A DNA stretch of 64,000 nt from DSYU01 sp963791025 (GTDB lineage Bacteria; Chloroflexota; Anaerolineae; Anaerolineales; Anaerolineaceae). Shown here in pieces: positions 59,332 through 64,000 of this stretch. Numbering within the stretch: position 1 is the stretch's first letter; every line of letters starts with the position of its first letter. Location: positions 1-64,000 of the forward strand of contig CAWBQF010000006.1 in the NCBI GenBank assembly GCA_963791025.1, in the 5' to 3' direction. A program made the translations under genes and the position numbers. The notes under the pieces were generated by a model. The model ran no database searches. It saw only the letters and a list, made by a program, of their open reading frames with translations, and was not told the origin of the DNA.

Positions 59332-62220
59332 TTACTTTAGCGAGAAGTGTACCGCTTCAGAAGGGCTGGCATTACCCGCTTGGTCATAAGCAGTCACCTG
59401 GAGGGTATGCTCCCCTTTGGCGACATAATCGGTATAGAGATAGGGCGCTTGAAGACTTTCGCCGACTACCTGTCCGTCCACCGTCCAAACTACACGCGTA
59501 ATCCCAACCGCATCTGAAGCCTGCGCTTGAAAGGTAATTGCCCGCTCCTGTGGGTAGCGGAAGGAATCGCCCTCCGCCGGGTAAGTGACCTGCGCATTAG
59601 GCGCTTCGTTGTCCACCGTCACCTGAATGACAGCCGTTTCTACACGCTGATCCTGCCGGACAACCATCAGGCGCACCGCATAGAGGCCTTGCAAGCCCTG
59701 CGTATCCCACTGACCCAACAGCCCATTCTGGACTGAGCCATCAGCAGCACTGGGGATTTGCAGCCAGGAATCCGGGTACAATCCCTGCCCGGCCTGAAGC
59801 TGATAAAACTGGAAGCCTTCTCCGGCAGCCACACCCCGTAGGTCCACGATGCCGCGAACAAAAACAAATGAAGCCGGGGAGGCAATCTGAACATCTGGCA
59901 AAGTTGGCGCTGGCTGAATAGCGTCATAATCTTTTGGCGGCTGCGGCAGCCCCGCGGAGAGTATCCAGTCGCGCGCTTCGGGCGGAGCTACCAGGAAGGT
60001 CTTTTCTTCAATCAAAACTGGCGAAGTAAAGACAGTCGCCAGGCGTCCAGTTTCACGGTTAATCTGGTACACCTGGTATAAGGAATCGGCAGATGTAGGT
60101 TCGCCGCCTTCCAGAAAAACTTCATTGACGACCTCCGGGCAGGCGGCGCTGGGCAGCTGACCAGAAGGATCACATACAGCTACATGACTGATACCCGCCG
60201 GTTCCGCCCAGTCTTCTACAGGCAGATCGCGGTGGAGATACTGCATCATAGCTTGCCACATGCCAGCCGAGAGCCGTGGATCAAGTGGAGCGGCAGGTTG
60301 GGCACCCTCCGGTAAACCCAGCCAAAACAGGGCCACGCGCTGCTTCGAATAGCCAGCCGTCCAGACCTGCCCGCCCTCATTCACCTGCCCAACTTTTGCG
60401 CCAGCCGGGCGGCCAATCTCCAACGGATCTGGATACCCCAAACTGGCGGCACGAGCAGAAGAATCGCTGAGCACATTATGGATCAGGTAGGCCAGGGTTT
60501 GACCGAGAACGGGCTGCGCCTCAGATTGGCGCGCATCGAGCAGCGGCACACCATTCAAGTCCTCCACCTCAAGGGTGAGAACTGCCAGCAGGTCTCCTCC
60601 CGGAATGAGCCGCGTACCACTCCGCACCCCTCCAGTGGCGATCACGCCATAGGCCTGGGCCAGTTCCAGAGGGGATACTTTTCCTTCCCCATACAGCAGT
60701 TCAGGACGCGTTTCGTTCGTAAGGCTGGTGAGGCCGAGCGCCGCCGCTGAACGCCAGACATTGGCGGCCCCCATCTGCGCCAACAACTGGGCCTGGACAG
60801 ACAGGTAATCGTTAGCAAGCGCCGTACGCAAGCGCACCGGCCCATGAAACCTGCCATCGAAGCTGGGCGCACTGCCAGATGCCGCTGATGAGCTGACGGG
60901 AATGTCCCAGGTGAGACTGGCAGGGCTGTACCCGCGGGCGAAACTGGCTACTGCCAGAAAGGGCGAGAGCAGTGAACCTGGAGCATGCGCGTCCATCCGC
61001 TGGGCCTGCCCGTCTGAGCTGGTGTCGCCTAACAGCGCCAGCACCTGTCCATTGGATGGGTCGAGAACCACGCCGCTGGCTGCAAGCCCACTGGGATAAG
61101 CCTGAGCATCTGCTGGCAGCGCAGGCAGCCAGCGCGCCGCCTGACATTCCTGGCCGTTTGGAAGCTGTAGATCAGAAGCAAGTTTGGCAGACGCGCCCAG
61201 GTGCGCCAATTGGGTACGCACCAGGCAGACCAACTCCAGCTGCAAACCGTAGTCGAGTGAGGTGATGATGCGCAGGCCTCCGCGTTCCAGGCGCTGACGA
61301 CCAAAGCGGACCGAAAGTTGATCCAACGCCAGGTGAGCATAAGCTGCCGCGGGTAAATTGCTCTCTGAAGTAACCGTAGGGAAGCTGAGCGATCTAGCCC
61401 CGGCCCGCTCATGCTCCTGCGGCGTGATGGTCCCCTGTGCCAGCAGGCGATCCAGCACCAGCCGCTGGCGCTCAACGGCAGCCAAGGGAGCATCCAAAGG
61501 GTTTAGAGCCGGAGCTTCATGGGCAGCCAGCAGCAGCGCGACGTCAGCCAGATCCAGTTGGGCAGCAGATTCGTTCAGGTACAGTCGGGCGGCACTGTCC
61601 ACGCCGTAGGCCAGATGTCCAAAGTAAGCGCTGTTCAAGTACCATTCCAGCACCTGAGAGCGTCCATACTGATGCACCAATTGGGCAGCCAGCAAACGCA
61701 TGCGCAGCGAACGGCGCAAACCCGGCTCCTCCTGCTCCAGTAACAGGTCACTCACCAAGCGCTCAGCAATCGTCTGCGGTTGGGGAGAAAGCAAATTGAG
61801 CGGCAAAAAGCCGGGATTCTGCCAGAAGGTAGGGTCGAGCAAAGCCACCGTGACACGCGCCAGTTCAGGAGAAAAGTGATTGGCGCGGGTAGGGTTGAGG
61901 AATAAGTAGTGGCGAGGAACGCCAGGGTTTTCGAGACTGAGGATCAGGTGCTGACCGGAACGGTCATACAGCTGGGTGGGCTGCATCAACAAGCCGGTTT
62001 CTGGGTTCAATAATCCAGATAACTGGCGGGTAGAAGGCAGCCCGGCGGTCAGACTGGTGTAGGCTACGCCTACTATCAGTAAAGCGGACACCAGCATCAA
62101 CATGACAAAGGCCCCACAACCGAAACCAATCCGGCCCAGGCGGCGGCGCCGGCTTTGTGCGCCAGCCAATTTGCGGCGCTGGCGACGGTCTATCAGGGAA
62201 TGTACATGAATATGGCGCAA
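59332..62220 (-). CDS. Class A penicillin-binding-protein-like protein, both active sites degenerate
   Basis: The 962-residue protein has the PBP1C layout: a cytoplasmic basic start, one membrane segment (about 35-55), a GT51-like domain (about 110-275), a transpeptidase-like domain (about 380-640) and a C-terminal Ig/BiPBP_C-like region (about 790-962). The GT51 motif usually read as ED-x-x-F is LDPTF (L128), the second Glu region reads RSLRMRL, while the VLEWYLNSAYFG motif is kept. In the transpeptidase part SxxK is SLLS (S416, S419), SxN is DYL (471-473) and KTG is KVG (609-611). It is therefore probably inactive in both reactions. TTG 62220 is the likely start; no ribosome binding site is clear. 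Confidence 0.85.
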   Translation of the reverse strand: MRHIHVHSLIDRRQRRKLAGAQSRRRRLGRIGFGCGAFVMLMLVSALLIVGVAYTSLTAGLPSTRQLSGLLNPETGLLMQPTQLYDRSGQHLILSLENPGVPRHYLFLNPTRANHFSPELARVTVALLDPTFWQNPGFLPLNLLSPQPQTIAERLVSDLLLEQEEPGLRRSLRMRLLAAQLVHQYGRSQVLEWYLNSAYFGHLAYGVDSAARLYLNESAAQLDLADVALLLAAHEAPALNPLDAPLAAVERQRLVLDRLLAQGTITPQEHERAGARSLSFPTVTSESNLPAAAYAHLALDQLSVRFGRQRLERGGLRIITSLDYGLQLELVCLVRTQLAHLGASAKLASDLQLPNGQECQAARWLPALPADAQAYPSGLAASGVVLDPSNGQVLALLGDTSSDGQAQRMDAHAPGSLLSPFLAVASFARGYSPASLTWDIPVSSSAASGSAPSFDGRFHGPVRLRTALANDYLSVQAQLLAQMGAANVWRSAAALGLTSLTNETRPELLYGEGKVSPLELAQAYGVIATGGVRSGTRLIPGGDLLAVLTLEVEDLNGVPLLDARQSEAQPVLGQTLAYLIHNVLSDSSARAASLGYPDPLEIGRPAGAKVGQVNEGGQVWTAGYSKQRVALFWLGLPEGAQPAAPLDPRLSAGMWQAMMQYLHRDLPVEDWAEPAGISHVAVCDPSGQLPSAACPEVVNEVFLEGGEPTSADSLYQVYQINRETGRLATVFTSPVLIEEKTFLVAPPEARDWILSAGLPQPPKDYDAIQPAPTLPDVQIASPASFVFVRGIVDLRGVAAGEGFQFYQLQAGQGLYPDSWLQIPSAADGSVQNGLLGQWDTQGLQGLYAVRLMVVRQDQRVETAVIQVTVDNEAPNAQVTYPAEGDSFRYPQERAITFQAQASDAVGITRVVWTVDGQVVGESLQAPYLYTDYVAKGEHTLQVTAYDQAGNASPSEAVHFSLK

Positions 62221-62265
62221 TGCTTTGCCGATCCAGGTTCCAGGTGATGCAGCGAAAGCTGCTGC

Positions 62266-63999
62266 CTACGGCTTGCGGGTCGCCTTGACCGTCACAGAAG
62301 GTTTGGGCGTCGCCGAAGGCCGCGTCGTAGCCGAAGGCTTGCGGGTGGCAGTGGCGGTAACAGTACGAGTCGGTTGGCGCGTATCTGTGCTGGTGGGCGT
62401 GGCAGTTACAGTAACTGTTTGAGTCGGAGTAGGAGTGGCGGTTACCAGGGCTTTAATGCGAGTGCTGGCATAAGCTACCCAAGCGGCGGGAACATCTTCA
62501 CTGGTCAGTTCCACTAATGCGCGCCAATCACGCAGGGCTACTTCGGGCTTTTCCAGCGCTTCCAGCGACTGAGCGCGCCAGAACAGCAGATCCGCCTGTT
62601 CGGCCTCCGATTGCACCAGTCCCTGCGTGCTCTCGAACTGCATGTAGGCGTCGCCGGGGTACTCCAACAGCATCAGGGCCTTCCCCTCCCCTATACTGGC
62701 AGCGAACGACTCGGGCTCCAGGCGCAGTGCGGCCCGAAAATCTGTCAGCGCGCCAGTGCCGTTCCTACGGTCCAGGTAAATCAGCCCACGCTGCAGCAGC
62801 GCTTCGGGAAGGCTGCTGTCTAACTGTAGAGCCGCATCCAGCGACTTCAAAGCAGCCTGGACCTCTCCATTGGCTTGTTGAGCCGCCGCCAGCCAGGCCC
62901 AGGCCTGCGCATCTTTGACTTCCCATTGGGTATAGGTGGTGAGTGGGTCGAGGGAAGCCTTCAGATCACCGGAAGCCTGGAGCGCCGCACCCATCAGGCG
63001 GTAGGCTGGCAGGAGCGTGATATCGCGTTGGTTCGCGTGCTGGGCTGCTTCGAGCGCATTGGCCGCGTCGCCCTCTTGTAAGTAAATCTGGCCGCGGTAA
63101 AGCTCGACCAGGGGCGAATCGGGGAGGATCTGGGCGGCCTGGTCAAGCAGAGCAACGGTCATTTCGGTTTCATTCGATTCCAGCAGAAGGCTGATCAGTT
63201 CGAGATAGGCTTCTCCTAGATTGGCGTCTTTCTCAATCGCTGTTTCCAAATCCTGGCGAGCATCCTTGAGGGCCTGTGCGTTTCCCTTACTGGAAGCCAA
63301 CGCCAATCGCGCCCGCCCCAAGTAGGCTGGAGCAAAATCGGGGTTCTGCTGGATAATCTCCGCATAAGTACCGCGAGCCTGGCTGTACTTTTCTTGCAGA
63401 CGGTACGTCTCAGCGATATAGTAAAGCCCGTCTACGGCATCCGGCTCGTCGGAGATAAGCTGATGCATGTAGGTGGAAACCGCTTTCCAATTGCCGCTTT
63501 CATACTCATGTAAACCAATTCGATAAGCCTCTGAAATAGGATGTGGGGTATTGACATACAGCGGGGTAGGTGTGTATGTGGCGTCGAGCAGCATCCAGAG
63601 GGGGGTAGGGCCAGCCGTCTGCTGAACACTGGCAGTAGCAGCCGCATAAACGGAGGTATTGGTAGGCATGGCAGTCGCTGTGGGTTTACGCACGATCGCC
63701 ACGCGCTGCGTCTTGCGAGCATTAATGTTGAGGAAGGCAAACAGCACTAACCCAACCACCACGACCAACGCCAGCCCCATCAGCACGTACTGGTACCAGG
63801 GAGGCGACTTGAAAGCATTCCTGGCATCCTCGTCCAACTGCTTCTGCCAGTTGCGTTTCTGGTAGCGTCCAGGGAGAACCAGGCTTTCGTCGAGGGGCAT
63901 CATGCCCATCATGCTCAGGCCACGACGGGCGGCCACATTTTGTGAATCCAGACGCAGGGCTTCCGTCAGGCAGTAAGCCCGCTCTTTCGCGGTATCCAC
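62266..63999 (-). CDS. TPR membrane protein, N-terminus cut by the window end
   Basis: The open frame continues to the last bases of the window, so the true start probably lies beyond it. The visible part has an N-terminal TPR-like helix pair (AKERAYCLTEALRLDSQNVAARRGL), one membrane segment (WYQYVLMGLALVVVVGLVLFAFL), a Thr/Pro spacer, about eight TPRs and a Thr/Pro/Lys-rich tail of about 60 residues. TPRs mediate protein contacts, and the repeats would lie outside the cell membrane. The PBP-like gene follows after 45 bases and may share the transcript. Confidence 0.85.
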   Translation of the reverse strand: MDTAKERAYCLTEALRLDSQNVAARRGLSMMGMMPLDESLVLPGRYQKRNWQKQLDEDARNAFKSPPWYQYVLMGLALVVVVGLVLFAFLNINARKTQRVAIVRKPTATAMPTNTSVYAAATASVQQTAGPTPLWMLLDATYTPTPLYVNTPHPISEAYRIGLHEYESGNWKAVSTYMHQLISDEPDAVDGLYYIAETYRLQEKYSQARGTYAEIIQQNPDFAPAYLGRARLALASSKGNAQALKDARQDLETAIEKDANLGEAYLELISLLLESNETEMTVALLDQAAQILPDSPLVELYRGQIYLQEGDAANALEAAQHANQRDITLLPAYRLMGAALQASGDLKASLDPLTTYTQWEVKDAQAWAWLAAAQQANGEVQAALKSLDAALQLDSSLPEALLQRGLIYLDRRNGTGALTDFRAALRLEPESFAASIGEGKALMLLEYPGDAYMQFESTQGLVQSEAEQADLLFWRAQSLEALEKPEVALRDWRALVELTSEDVPAAWVAYASTRIKALVTATPTPTQTVTVTATPTSTDTRQPTRTVTATATRKPSATTRPSATPKPSVTVKATRKP

Positions 64000-64000
64000 G

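Noticed and set aside
1..64000. tRNA, rRNA or other standard structural RNA genes
   Set aside because: I looked for tRNA-like arms and rRNA sequence in the gaps and saw none; a covariance-model search would be decisive.

Overview
The window looks like chromosomal DNA of a Chloroflexota bacterium, most likely class Anaerolineae. This is inferred from family content, not from a marker gene: very long kinase-less PAS/GAF sensor proteins, a secreted protein with an NBR1 FW-like domain, LysM and TPR membrane proteins with Thr/Pro-rich spacers, a uroporphyrinogen-decarboxylase-like methyltransferase, an acetoin-utilisation-type deacetylase and a class A PBP-like protein. There is no rRNA, tRNA, CRISPR array or prophage. 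One intact insertion sequence is present. Coding density is high. Many genes end in clean hairpin terminators, GTG/TTG starts after good ribosome binding sites are common, and several promoters are of the extended -10 type.

Layout. 1-4400: the tail of a membrane protein and a GT87-like glycosyltransferase, a DUF1059 protein, then a divergent pair of RNA genes (DEAD-box helicase and RRM protein), each with a structured leader holding a terminator-like hairpin, then a frameshifted GNAT. 4400-15700: mixed housekeeping and accessory genes (secreted NBR1-type protein, frameshifted HAD phosphatase, UroD-like methyltransferase, deacetylase, double thioredoxin, Gfo/Idh/MocA oxidoreductase, GNAT, KTSC protein, PAP2 phosphatase, EEP-family protein, PRC-barrel protein). 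15800-21740: a membrane/envelope block (NfeD-like protein plus flotillin, LiaF-like and SHOCT-like membrane proteins, LysM lipoprotein), then a NUDIX hydrolase and a small membrane protein.

21800-36200 is the most striking region: one minus-strand operon of about 14 kb behind a good sigma-A-type promoter. In transcription order it encodes two giant PAS/GAF proteins without kinase domains (the second carries a frameshift), a ParA/Soj-type ATPase, a GAF histidine kinase, a threonine-synthase-like PLP enzyme fused to a receiver domain, and a stand-alone receiver. Genes overlap or nearly touch, so the proteins probably form one signalling pathway that ends on a metabolic enzyme.

36250-40600: HAD phosphatase, small membrane protein, YbjN-like protein, C39 peptidase with TPRs, and an ISKra4-like insertion sequence with a 9-bp target duplication next to the miaB promoter. 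40650-51320: miaB, M23 peptidase, SDR, AAC(3)-like acetyltransferase, a second histidine kinase, an MBL-fold protein, asparaginase, endonuclease III and a GH94 phosphorylase. 51320-59270: a frameshifted GNAT, M55 aminopeptidase, thiolase, epimerase, moaA and an ABC-transporter operon with its own winged-helix regulator. 59330-64000: a class A penicillin-binding-protein-like protein that has lost the residues needed for both enzyme activities, and a TPR membrane protein cut by the window end.

Five single-base frameshifts in four genes (near 4129, 6002, 6138, 28673 and 51754) look like recent mutations or, for the homopolymer ones, sequencing error.
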